Below are positions 52,146-59,510 of a stretch of DNA of 59,510 nucleotides, piece by piece (position 1 is the stretch's first letter; each line of letters starts with the position of its first letter). Both the position numbers and the translations under genes were made by a program. Location: positions 1 through 59,510 of the forward strand of contig DATMGE010000047.1 of assembly GCA_035555795.1 (NCBI GenBank), given 5' to 3'. Below the pieces are notes generated by a model. That model worked only from the letters and a program-made list of their open reading frames with translations, was not told the origin of the DNA and searched no databases. This DNA comes from RCIO01 sp035555795 (GTDB taxonomy: Bacteria; Pseudomonadota; Alphaproteobacteria; Rhizobiales; Rhizobiaceae).

Positions 52146-52931
52146 ATGCGCCACGTCAGTCGCCCCGCCAGCCGCCTTGCGCCGTGGCGCGCCGCCACAG
52201 CATCCGTGCTGGTCGCCCTCGCGCTCGCCGGATGCGCCAGCGACCGGAACATGACGACCGGCTCGGTCAATCGCGACGCCGCAGCTGGAGCGACCTCCGT
52301 CGAGGCGCTCGGCCAGGCCTATTCCCGCGACGCGAAGAACAAGTCGCTGTCCATGCGCTATGCGGCGGCGCTGCAGGCCAATGGCCGCGCCGACCAGTCG
52401 CTGGCGGTGATGCGCAAGACGGCCATCGATTTCCCGAGGGACCGCGACGTGCTCGCCGCCTATGGCAAGGCGCTCGCCGCCGCCGGGCAGCTCGAACCGG
52501 CGCTCGATGCCGTGCGCCGCGCGCAGACGCCCGAATATCCCGACTGGCGGCTGATGTCGGCGGAAGCCGCCATTCTCGACCAGCTCGGCCAGTCCGACAA
52601 TGCACGCCAGCTCTATCGCCGCGCGCTGGAACAGGCGCCGGGCGAACCCACCATCCTGTCCAATCTCGGCATGTCCTATGTGCTGGAAGGCGACCTCAGG
52701 GCCGCCGAGACCTATATGCGGCAGGCCGCGCAGGCGCCGGCCGCCGACAGCCGCGTGCGGCAGAACCTTGCCCTCGTCGTCGGTCTCCAGGGCCGCTTCC
52801 AGGAAGCGGAGCGGATCGCCAGCCAGGAGCTTTCCCCCGACCAGGCGCAGGCCAATGTGGCCTACCTTCGCTCCATGCTCGCCCAGCAGAATGCCTGGAG
52901 CCAGCTCAAGGACGACAAGAAGGTGAATTGA
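52146..52931 (+). CDS. tadD: Pilus assembly lipoprotein TadD (TPR protein)
   Basis: 261 residues. Signal peptide with lipobox LALAGC (Cys about residue 30) followed by several tetratricopeptide repeats (about 60-250: LSMRYAAALQANGRADQSL, NARQLYRRALEQAPGEPTILSNLG). TadD anchors and helps assemble the secretin of Flp/Tad pili at the outer membrane. It is the only tad gene in the cluster read from the plus strand and converges with tadC; a large hairpin fills the gap. Confidence 0.88.
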   Translation: MRHVSRPASRLAPWRAATASVLVALALAGCASDRNMTTGSVNRDAAAGATSVEALGQAYSRDAKNKSLSMRYAAALQANGRADQSLAVMRKTAIDFPRDRDVLAAYGKALAAAGQLEPALDAVRRAQTPEYPDWRLMSAEAAILDQLGQSDNARQLYRRALEQAPGEPTILSNLGMSYVLEGDLRAAETYMRQAAQAPAADSRVRQNLALVVGLQGRFQEAERIASQELSPDQAQANVAYLRSMLAQQNAWSQLKDDKKVN

Positions 52932-53006
52932 GCGAATAGCGAAGTAAGCGAGTAGCGAATAGGGGGCGGGATATCCCTATTCGCTACTCGCTATTTCGCT
53001 ATTCAC
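52931..53006. terminator. Long hairpin of GCGAATAG repeats between tadD and tadC
   Basis: Left arm 52931-52964 pairs with right arm 52975-53006 over about 32 bases with two or three mismatches, around a 10-base loop. Each arm consists of imperfect GCGAATA/GCGAGTA units. It begins at the tadD stop and ends seven bases before the tadC stop, so it can end transcription in both directions. Repeat units are typical of rhizobial intergenic elements. Confidence 0.75.
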
Positions 53007-53012
53007 TTTCCC

Positions 53013-54005
53013 CTACTGGAATATTCCCCGCTCGGAGACCTGGATCCCGGCAGGGCCGAGGATCACCGCGAACAGCACCGGCAGGAAGAACAGGATCATC
53101 GGCACGGTGAGCTTGGGCGGCAGCGCGGCGGCCTTCTTCTCGGCCGCGTTCATGCGCTGGTCGCGGCTTTCATTGGCGAGAACGCGCAATGCATGGGCCA
53201 CCGGCGTGCCATAGCGCTCGGCCTGGATGAGCGCCTGCGATACGCTCTTCACCGATTCCAGCCCGGCGCGGCTGGCAAGGTTCTCATAGGCCTGCCGGCG
53301 CTCCTGCAGGAATGAGAGCTCGGCATTGGTCAGCACGAATTCCTCGGCGAGCTCTACCGACTGCACGCCGATCTCCTCCGCCACGCGCCGGAAGGCCGCC
53401 TCGACCGACATGCCCGATTCCACGCAGATCAGCAGCAGGTCGAGTGCGTCCGGCCATGCCTTCTGGATCGATTCCTTACGCTTGGACGCACGGTTGGAGA
53501 CGTAGAGCACCGGCGCGTAGAAGCCGGCATAGGCGGCCACGATGGCGATGAACAGCTTCATGAAGGGCGGCTGGTCCGGAAGCGCACCGAGCACGAACAG
53601 GTAGACCGCCGCCAGCGCGAAGCCGGCAAAAGGCAGGACCAGGCGGAAGAAGAGGAATTTCGTCAGCGGGTTCTGGCCGCGGAAGCCGGCCATCCTGAGC
53701 TTGTTGAGCGTCTGCTCGTCGGCCAGGGCGCGGCGCAGGTCCAGCCGCTCGACGATATTATGCATGCCGACCGACTTCTCTTCGCGCAATCCCTTGCGGC
53801 GGCGCTCGGCCTCGGAGGCCAGCCGCGCGCGCTGCTTGGCGCGCAGTTCCTCGCGTTCCAGCGCCACCGATTTCATGCGCGACTTGAGCGGATCGCCGCC
53901 GAGCGCCGGCAATGCGGTGAACACCGTCGCGAAGACGGCGATGGCGACCAGAAGCGCCATCAGGAAGCCTGGTTCGAAAAGCGTGCGGACGATCTGGTCT
54001 GTCAT
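53013..54005 (-). CDS. tadC: Tad pilus inner-membrane platform protein TadC
   Basis: 330 residues of the GspF/TadC family with a cytoplasmic N-terminal domain, a helix pair near residues 115-180 and C-terminal helix (MILFFLPVLFAVILGPAGI). LLLICVESGMSVEAAFRRVA and QALIQAERYGTPVAHALRVLA are type II secretion F-like motifs. With TadB it forms the membrane platform of the Flp pilus. Follows tadB by 13 nt. Confidence 0.93.
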   Translation of the reverse strand: MTDQIVRTLFEPGFLMALLVAIAVFATVFTALPALGGDPLKSRMKSVALEREELRAKQRARLASEAERRRKGLREEKSVGMHNIVERLDLRRALADEQTLNKLRMAGFRGQNPLTKFLFFRLVLPFAGFALAAVYLFVLGALPDQPPFMKLFIAIVAAYAGFYAPVLYVSNRASKRKESIQKAWPDALDLLLICVESGMSVEAAFRRVAEEIGVQSVELAEEFVLTNAELSFLQERRQAYENLASRAGLESVKSVSQALIQAERYGTPVAHALRVLANESRDQRMNAAEKKAAALPPKLTVPMILFFLPVLFAVILGPAGIQVSERGIFQ

Positions 54006-54018
54006 GGCGGCGTTCCGG

Positions 54019-55020
54019 TCAGACTTCGAAGTTCATCATCTTCTTCATCACGAAGATGCCCATCATCATCCACAGGCCGGAAACGCCCAGGATGATGTGG
54101 CCCGTCGAGGTTTCGAAGAGCGGCATGATGTAGTTGGGACTGGAGAGATAGACCAGGAAGGCGACGACGAAGGGCAGCGAGCCGATGATCCAGGCCGATG
54201 CCTTGGCTTCCATCGACAGCGCCTGCACCTTGGCCTTCATCTTCTTGCGGTCGCGCAGCACGCGCGACAGGTTGCCCAGCGCTTCCGAAAGATTGCCGCC
54301 GGCCTGCTGCTGGATCTGAATGACGATGCCGAAGAAGCCGGCTTCCGGGCAAGGCATGGTTTCCTGCATGCGCATCGCCGCGTCGGGAATGGACATGCCG
54401 AGTTGCTGCGCCTCGACGATGCGGCGGAACTCGCTTTTCACCGGCTCCTGCGCCTCGGATGCGATCAGCCTGATGCCGTCATTGAGCGGCAGGCCGGATT
54501 TCACCGCACGCACGATGACGTCGAGCGCATTGGGAAACTCGTTGAGGAAGGCCTTGACCCGCCGCGTGCGCTTGAACGCCACGAACCAGCGCGGCAGGCC
54601 GAACAGGCCGGCGATGAAGGCGCCCGGCAGAACGAGCAGCGGCGCGCCGAGCACGAATAGGATCACCGTCAGCACGATGCCGGCAATAAGGGAATAGACG
54701 TAGAAGCGCTCGATCGAGACGTTGAGGCCGGCCTGGCGCAACTGGATGCGCAGCGGCGGCTTCTTGATGTTGCGGTCGCGCAGCTTCTGCTTGTCGTCGA
54801 GGTCCTTGAGCGAATCCTGGATGGATTTGCGGCGCTTGGCGACTTCGGCAATGCGGTCGCGCGAGGCCTTCACCAAGGCACGGTCGGTGATGGCGTGCTT
54901 GACCGTCTCCAGGCGCTTCTCGGTCTGGCGCTCGCTGGCGATCGTGTTGAACATCAGCACATAGGCGATGGCGCCGGCGCTGGTCGCGGCAAGCACGATG
55001 AAGAGAAGGGTGCTGTCCAT
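54019..55020 (-). CDS. tadB: Tad pilus inner-membrane platform protein TadB
   Basis: 333 residues, with N-terminal helix, a helix pair near 110-150, a cytoplasmic F domain (FPNALDVIVRAVKSGLPLNDGIRLIA, GGNLSEALGNLSRVLRDRKKMKAKVQALSMEAKASAWII) and C-terminal helices. Partner of TadC in the platform that couples the CpaF ATPase to the pilus. It follows cpaF by 21 nt. Confidence 0.93.
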   Translation of the reverse strand: MDSTLLFIVLAATSAGAIAYVLMFNTIASERQTEKRLETVKHAITDRALVKASRDRIAEVAKRRKSIQDSLKDLDDKQKLRDRNIKKPPLRIQLRQAGLNVSIERFYVYSLIAGIVLTVILFVLGAPLLVLPGAFIAGLFGLPRWFVAFKRTRRVKAFLNEFPNALDVIVRAVKSGLPLNDGIRLIASEAQEPVKSEFRRIVEAQQLGMSIPDAAMRMQETMPCPEAGFFGIVIQIQQQAGGNLSEALGNLSRVLRDRKKMKAKVQALSMEAKASAWIIGSLPFVVAFLVYLSSPNYIMPLFETSTGHIILGVSGLWMMMGIFVMKKMMNFEV

Positions 55021-55041
55021 GCGCTGCTCCTCGCGCCGCGG

Positions 55042-56526
55042 TCAGGCGCTCTTCTCCATCGCCTCGAGCGCGCCGGCCAGCCGCTGCTCCTCGCCGAAAT
55101 AGCGGGCGCGGTCCCAGAAGCCGGGGCGACCGACGCCGGTGGAGACATGCTGGCCGAGAATCTTGCCGCCGGTATCCTCACCCTTGATGTCGAAGAGGAC
55201 GAGGTCCTGCGTGATGATGACGTCGCCTTCCATGCCGATCACCTCGGTGATGTGGGTGATGCGGCGCGAACCGTCGCGTAGGCGCGCGGCCTGGATGATG
55301 ACGTCCACCGAGCCGACGATGATCTCGCGCACCGTGCGCTGCGGCAGGCTGAAGCCGCCCATGGCGATCATCGATTCCATGCGGTTGAGGCATTCGCGCG
55401 GGCTGTTGGCGTGTATCGTGCCCATGGAGCCATCATGGCCGGTATTCATCGCCTGCAGCAGGTCGAAGACCTCCGGTCCGCGCACTTCGCCGACGATGAT
55501 GCGTTCGGGACGCATGCGCAGGCAGTTCCTGACAAGGTCGCGCATGGTGATCTCGCCCTCGCCCTCGAGGTTGGGCGGACGGGTTTCGAGGCGCACCACA
55601 TGCGGCTGCTGCAGCTGGAGTTCCGCGGAATCCTCGCAGGTGATCACGCGCTCGTCACGGTCGATATAGTTGGAAAGGCAGTTGAGCAGCGTCGTCTTGC
55701 CCGAGCCCGTGCCGCCCGAAATGATGACATTGCAGCGCACGCGGCCGATGATCTTCAGCACCTCCGCGCCCTCGGGCGTGATGGCGCCGAAGCGGACAAG
55801 CTGGTCGAGCGTGAGCTTGTCCTTCCTGAACTTGCGGATGGTGAGGGCCGCGCCGTCGATGGCGAGCGGCGGCACGATGACGTTGACGCGCGAGCCGTCG
55901 GGAAGGCGCGCGTCGCAGATCGGCGAGCTTTCGTCGACGCGGCGGCCCACCTGGCTGACGATGCGCTGGCAGACATTCAGCAGCTGCTGGTTGTCGCGGA
56001 AGCGGATCTGGGTCTCCTCGACCCGGCCGCCGACTTCGATGAAGACGTTCCGGGCGCCGTTCACCATGATGTCGGCGATCTCGTCGCGGGCGAGCAGCGG
56101 CTCCAGCGGCCCATAGCCCAGCACGTCGTTGCAGATGTCCTCGAGCAGATCCTCCTGCTCGGCGATCGACATGGCGAAGTTCTTGATCGCGATGATGTCG
56201 TTGACGATGTCGCGGATTTCCTCGCGCGCGGCATCGGGCTCCAGCTTGGCAAGCTGCGACAGGTCGATCGTGTCGATCAGAGCCGAGAAGACCTGGCTCT
56301 TGGTGTCGTAGTAGGATTCGTTGCGCTCCCGCGGTGCGGCGCGGCGCGGCGCTTCCGGCACCAGCGGCGGCGCTTCCATGGCGCGCTTGGGCGCTGCCTC
56401 GGTGCGTGGCTCCACGGGCCGGTTCGCCAGCCCGACATCGCCATATGCCGGCGCCGATGGCGGCGTAGCGACGGGACGGAATTCGCCCCCTCTCGCCCCG
56501 CCTTCATTGCCTCTCTTGCCAAACAT
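55042..56526 (-). CDS. cpaF: Tad pilus assembly ATPase CpaF/TadA
   Basis: 494 residues of the secretion ATPase family. Walker A GGTGSGKTTL with Lys277, Walker B-like IIVGEVRGPEVFD, and the conserved MRPERIIVGEVRG and NTGHDGSMGTIHANSP motifs. The N-terminal 70 residues are Pro/Ala-rich and the following domain (about 75-200) starts the secretion ATPase core. It powers Flp pilin assembly and retraction at the inner membrane. Confidence 0.95.
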   Translation of the reverse strand: MFGKRGNEGGARGGEFRPVATPPSAPAYGDVGLANRPVEPRTEAAPKRAMEAPPLVPEAPRRAAPRERNESYYDTKSQVFSALIDTIDLSQLAKLEPDAAREEIRDIVNDIIAIKNFAMSIAEQEDLLEDICNDVLGYGPLEPLLARDEIADIMVNGARNVFIEVGGRVEETQIRFRDNQQLLNVCQRIVSQVGRRVDESSPICDARLPDGSRVNVIVPPLAIDGAALTIRKFRKDKLTLDQLVRFGAITPEGAEVLKIIGRVRCNVIISGGTGSGKTTLLNCLSNYIDRDERVITCEDSAELQLQQPHVVRLETRPPNLEGEGEITMRDLVRNCLRMRPERIIVGEVRGPEVFDLLQAMNTGHDGSMGTIHANSPRECLNRMESMIAMGGFSLPQRTVREIIVGSVDVIIQAARLRDGSRRITHITEVIGMEGDVIITQDLVLFDIKGEDTGGKILGQHVSTGVGRPGFWDRARYFGEEQRLAGALEAMEKSA

Positions 56527-56578
56527 GTATCACCCGGTCCCGCTACATATGCCCCCGCCGGGGGCCGTGAATGATCGG

Positions 56579-57859
56579 CTACTTCTTGCGCAGCTTGAGT
56601 CTGTCGATCAGCGCGGCGACGCCGGGCTTCTTCCTGGCCTTGACCTCGGCGCGCCCGGTCAGCACATGGGCGAGATCGTTGATGAGCTGCACCGTCGCGT
56701 GATTGGCATCCATCTCGCCCAGCATGCGGCCATTATTGGCGGCATTGCCGAAGGCCTGCGGATCGAAGGGGATGACGGCGACCGGCTCGATGCCCAGCGG
56801 CTCGGCGAAATCCTTCACCGATATTTCCGGCCGCTTCGGCACGCCGACCTGATTGATGACGAGGCGCGGCGGCCCGTCATTCGGCCGCAGCTTCTTCAGC
56901 ATGTCCATCAGGTTCTTGGTGTTGCGCAGGTTGGCAAGTTCCGGCGTCGCGGTGATGATCACCTCGTCGGCTTGCGCCAGCGTGTTGCGGCTCCAGCCGG
57001 TCCAGATATGCGGCACGTCGAGGATCAGCGCCGGCGCGGTGCGCTGCGCCGTGTCGATGATCTGCGTGAAGGCATCGGGATCGAAGTCGTAGACGCGGTC
57101 CAGCGTGGAGGGCGCGGCAAGCAGCGACAGGTGCTCGGCGCACTGCGCCAGCAGGCGGTCGAGATAGACTTCGTCGATGCGCTCCGGCGCGAAGACCGCC
57201 TCGGCGATGCCCTGTGCCGGATCCTGGTCGAAATTGATGTTGGCCGTGCCGAAGGCAAGGTCCATGTCCGCGACCACCACTTCCGAGCCGAACAGCCTGG
57301 ACATGGTCCAGCCGACATTATGCGCGATGGTGGATGAGCCCACACCGCCCTTCGCGCCGATGAAGGCGATGGAACGGCCGATCGGCGCAGCCTCGGGATC
57401 GACATAGATCGACGATATGACGCCGACGATATCCGCCATGGAGATCGGCGCGACGATATATTCCGACACGCCCGAGCGGATCAGTTCGCGATAGAGGCTG
57501 ATATCGTTGTAGTGGCCGACGATGACCACCTTGGTCGAGGGATCGCAAACGGCGGCGAGCTGTTCCAGCGCCTCCATCAGCTGGCGCGGCTCGCGGCGCG
57601 ATTCCATGATGATGAGATTGGGCGTCGGCGCCGACTGGTAGAACTCGATCGCCGTGGCGATGCCGCCCATATGCACCTTCAGATGCGCCTTGGCGAGGCG
57701 GCGGTCCTCGGCGGCCCGCTCGATGGGATTGGCCACGCTCTCGGTTTCGCAGAAGGCCTGTATCGAGATGCGCGGCACCGGCCGCAGCGCGTTGACCGCG
57801 GCGATCTCCGCCTCGCGCGCCATGTCGTCCAGCGCCGGATCATATGCAAGATTGCTCAT
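56579..57859 (-). CDS. cpaE: Pilus localisation ATPase-like protein CpaE/TadZ
   Basis: 426 residues. N-terminal receiver-like domain (about 30-155) and a ParA/MinD-type ATPase domain with deviant Walker A AKGGVGSSTIAH (Lys170). CpaE/TadZ localises the pilus machinery at the cell pole. Follows cpaD by 20 nt; the C-terminal tail is Lys/Arg-rich (KARKKPGVAALIDRLKLRKK). Confidence 0.93.
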   Translation of the reverse strand: MSNLAYDPALDDMAREAEIAAVNALRPVPRISIQAFCETESVANPIERAAEDRRLAKAHLKVHMGGIATAIEFYQSAPTPNLIIMESRREPRQLMEALEQLAAVCDPSTKVVIVGHYNDISLYRELIRSGVSEYIVAPISMADIVGVISSIYVDPEAAPIGRSIAFIGAKGGVGSSTIAHNVGWTMSRLFGSEVVVADMDLAFGTANINFDQDPAQGIAEAVFAPERIDEVYLDRLLAQCAEHLSLLAAPSTLDRVYDFDPDAFTQIIDTAQRTAPALILDVPHIWTGWSRNTLAQADEVIITATPELANLRNTKNLMDMLKKLRPNDGPPRLVINQVGVPKRPEISVKDFAEPLGIEPVAVIPFDPQAFGNAANNGRMLGEMDANHATVQLINDLAHVLTGRAEVKARKKPGVAALIDRLKLRKK

Positions 57860-57879
57860 CTGCTTTGCCCCCGCCCGGC

Positions 57880-58569
57880 TCAGTATTCGATCTCTGACTG
57901 ACCGGCGAAATCGCCGGAAATCTCACGATTCTTGTAGGCGTCGATCGCCGATGCGCGATTTTCCGGATCGATCTCCGTCATCTTGCGCGGTCCGAGCAGG
58001 TCGTAGGGATTGGCCACCTGCGCGGCGAGGTTGTTCTGATAGGCACAGCCGAAATTGGCATAGTGCCTGTTGTCGGAGGTCTCGGCGATATCCTTCGGCC
58101 AGCGGCCGCATTTGCCGACGCTGGCGGTCACCGCCGAATAGGCGACCCGGATCGGCGCGGAGACATCCGGCGCGCCGGCATCGTAGGCGTTGACGAGGAT
58201 GCGGCTCAAGGGGACGCCCTGCCTGACGATCACGTCGACCATCTGCGCGGCGACGGCGGAAGCAGCGGCCGCATTGGCGCTGCCATAGGGCACCAGGATG
58301 CGCACGGCCGCGCCCGATTTCGCGTCGTAATCGTCCATGAAGCCGGCCAGCACCTGCGCCTGCTCGCGCGACACCTTGTGCGCCGACGCCGCCACCGGCA
58401 GGTCGATCGTGCGTTCGCGCTCGCCGACCACGATCGGGTGGTTGGTGCGGTAGTCGTCGGGGATCGATCCGACCTGGATGCTGTCGCGGTTGGCGCAGCC
58501 GGCCAGCAAGGCCGCCGAGAGCGCTACCAGGACGACCGCGTTGCGCATGCTGCTACGCTTGATGGCCAT
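57880..58569 (-). CDS. cpaD: Pilus assembly lipoprotein CpaD
   Basis: 229 residues starting at ATG 58569; a GTG at 58587 overlaps the cpaC stop and is an alternative. Signal peptide with lipobox LLAGC. VGSIPDDYRTNHPIVVGERERTIDLPV and the two-Cys CGRWP...FGCAYQNNLAAQ region are CpaD signatures. It helps place or stabilise the CpaC secretin at the outer membrane. Confidence 0.92.
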   Translation of the reverse strand: MAIKRSSMRNAVVLVALSAALLAGCANRDSIQVGSIPDDYRTNHPIVVGERERTIDLPVAASAHKVSREQAQVLAGFMDDYDAKSGAAVRILVPYGSANAAAASAVAAQMVDVIVRQGVPLSRILVNAYDAGAPDVSAPIRVAYSAVTASVGKCGRWPKDIAETSDNRHYANFGCAYQNNLAAQVANPYDLLGPRKMTEIDPENRASAIDAYKNREISGDFAGQSEIEY

Positions 58570-58583
58570 TTGCGGGTCCCCAC

Positions 58584-59510
58584 TCACTTGTAGATATAGC
58601 CGACCACACCGTGGTAGCGGCCCTTGGGCAGATCGGTCTTGGCATTGCCGTAGACGCGGTTGACGCGGCCGAGGAAAATGCCCGCGCCATCGCTGGCGGC
58701 GTTGAAATTGTCGTCCGGACGGGCCAGCGCGGCGCGCGCCGTGGGCTTGGCCAGATACGGCGTCACGATGATGACAAGCTCGCTCTCGTTGCGGACGAAG
58801 TCGCGGCTGCGGAACAGCGCGCCGAGCACCGGCACCTTGGCAAGGCCGGGAATACCGTTGACCGACTGGCGGATGTCGTCGCGCACGAGGCCGGCGATCA
58901 TCATGGAGCCGCCGGAGGGCAGTTCGACGGAGGTATCGGCGAGACGCTTGCGCAGCGAGATGATGCTGGTATCGCCGATCGCCACGCCGCCTTCCATCGT
59001 CGGCTCGGAAACCTGGGTGCGGACCTTCAGGCTGATGCGGCCGGGCGACAGCACCACCGGCTGGAACTCCAGACCGATGCCATATTCGATCTTCTGGATG
59101 CCATAGATGCGGTCGCCGTCCTGGTTGTCGCGCGACACGGCGCTGCTGACCGAGTTGACGATGTTGAACTCACCACCGACCCGGAAGGTCGCCTTCTCAC
59201 CGGACACGGCCGTCAGCGTCGGCTCGGCCAGCGTCTTCATCACGCCCGACTGGTCGAGCGCGTTAAGATAGGCCTGGATCGAGCCGGTGGGGCTGCTATA
59301 GCCTGCGATGCGGGGCGCGGGCGTGCCGCCGGCGCCGCCCGGCAGCAGCGTATCGATCACCCCGGTGGTAATGCCGCCGCTGGTGGCATTGGCGATCAGG
59401 TTCACGCCGAGCTGCTTCATCACCGTGCGGCTGATCTCGGCCACCGTGACCTTCAGCGTCACCTGATCCTCGCCGATGATCTTCAGCATGTTGACGATCT
59501 GGCTGGAGCG
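58584..59510 (-). CDS. cpaC: Secretin CpaC/RcpA (C-terminal part, runs off the window)
   Basis: The frame is open to the window edge and gives the last 308 residues. The secretin core is readable: VTLKVTVAEISRTVMKQLG, VMKTLAEPTLTAVSGEKATFRVGGEF, IGLEFQPVVLSPGRISLKV, VELPSGGSMMIAGLVRDD and VPVLGALFRSRDFVRNESELVIIVTPYL. CpaC forms the outer-membrane pore of the Flp pilus. The N-terminal BON/N domains and pilin, CpaA and CpaB genes must lie beyond the right edge. Confidence 0.94.
   Translation of the reverse strand, partial: RSSQIVNMLKIIGEDQVTLKVTVAEISRTVMKQLGVNLIANATSGGITTGVIDTLLPGGAGGTPAPRIAGYSSPTGSIQAYLNALDQSGVMKTLAEPTLTAVSGEKATFRVGGEFNIVNSVSSAVSRDNQDGDRIYGIQKIEYGIGLEFQPVVLSPGRISLKVRTQVSEPTMEGGVAIGDTSIISLRKRLADTSVELPSGGSMMIAGLVRDDIRQSVNGIPGLAKVPVLGALFRSRDFVRNESELVIIVTPYLAKPTARAALARPDDNFNAASDGAGIFLGRVNRVYGNAKTDLPKGRYHGVVGYIYK

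Noticed and set aside
52931..53006. CRISPR-like array suggested by repeated GCGAATAG units
   Set aside because: The units are contiguous, without spacers, and form one hairpin; no cas gene is near.
1..59510. tRNA, rRNA, insertion sequence or integrase genes
   Set aside because: None was recognised; intergenic gaps are short and no transposase or recombinase motif appears in any believable frame.

Overview
The window looks like a chromosomal segment of a GC-rich alphaproteobacterium of the order Hyphomicrobiales (Rhizobiales). The reasons are a succinoglycan-type exo cluster in rhizobial order (exoV, exoU, exoX, exoY, exoF, exoQ, exoZ), an alphaproteobacterial cpa/tad pilus cluster, dispersed palindromic intergenic repeats of the kind seen in Mesorhizobium/Phyllobacteriaceae genomes, and a large set of Bug/TctC solute-binding proteins. 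Genus cannot be fixed from the sequence alone. Two genes run off the window edges (exoV at the left, cpaC at the right).

Layout. 1-6.7 kb: exopolysaccharide genes, with an AT-rich regulatory gap between exoX (-) and exoY (+). 6.8-9.4 kb: a DipZ-type membrane thiol relay fused to a thioredoxin domain, followed by a periplasmic MsrA. 9.4-13.7 kb: a minus-strand operon with a Bug binding protein, an acyl-CoA ligase, a hydroxychromene-carboxylate isomerase-like protein and an ACMSD-type decarboxylase. 13.9-15.9 kb: glutamate dehydrogenase and a Nudix hydrolase. 16.0-20.8 kb: a tripartite tricarboxylate transporter (TTT) operon with two binding proteins and an arylmalonate-decarboxylase-like enzyme. 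21.0-24.0 kb: aldehyde dehydrogenase, maleylacetoacetate isomerase-like GST and FAH-family hydrolase. 24.1-33.5 kb: mostly general genes (pyrD, DUF952, an SSS-domain hybrid histidine kinase with a convergent LuxR-type regulator, mscL, GST, ABM monooxygenase, DinB). 33.6-35.8 kb: two tandem amidohydrolases. 36.0-40.2 kb: an operon resembling mesaconyl-CoA/methylmalyl-CoA metabolism. 40.5-47.6 kb: IclR regulator, MmgE/PrpD, SDR, Bug, ACMSD-type decarboxylase and a second TctAB. 47.8-50.5 kb: MarR, NlpC/P60 and leucyl aminopeptidase. 50.6-59.5 kb: a diguanylate cyclase and the tad/cpa pilus cluster.

How it fits together. The middle 38 kb is a minus-strand catabolic island that pairs carboxylate uptake (four Bug proteins, two TctAB pairs) with decarboxylases, CoA-ligating and CoA-ester enzymes. 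Three of its operons carry almost the same core promoter: a GTTTGACAGG-type -35 region, a 16-17 nt spacer and a TAGTNT -10 box about 53-55 nt before the start codon. This suggests common control. The most interesting points are that shared promoter, the arylmalonate-decarboxylase-like enzyme in a TTT operon, the two half-size MaoC proteins that together resemble a split mesaconyl-CoA hydratase, and a one-cysteine MsrA next to a DipZ with a methionine-rich linker. All functional assignments come from reading motifs by eye; no database search was run.
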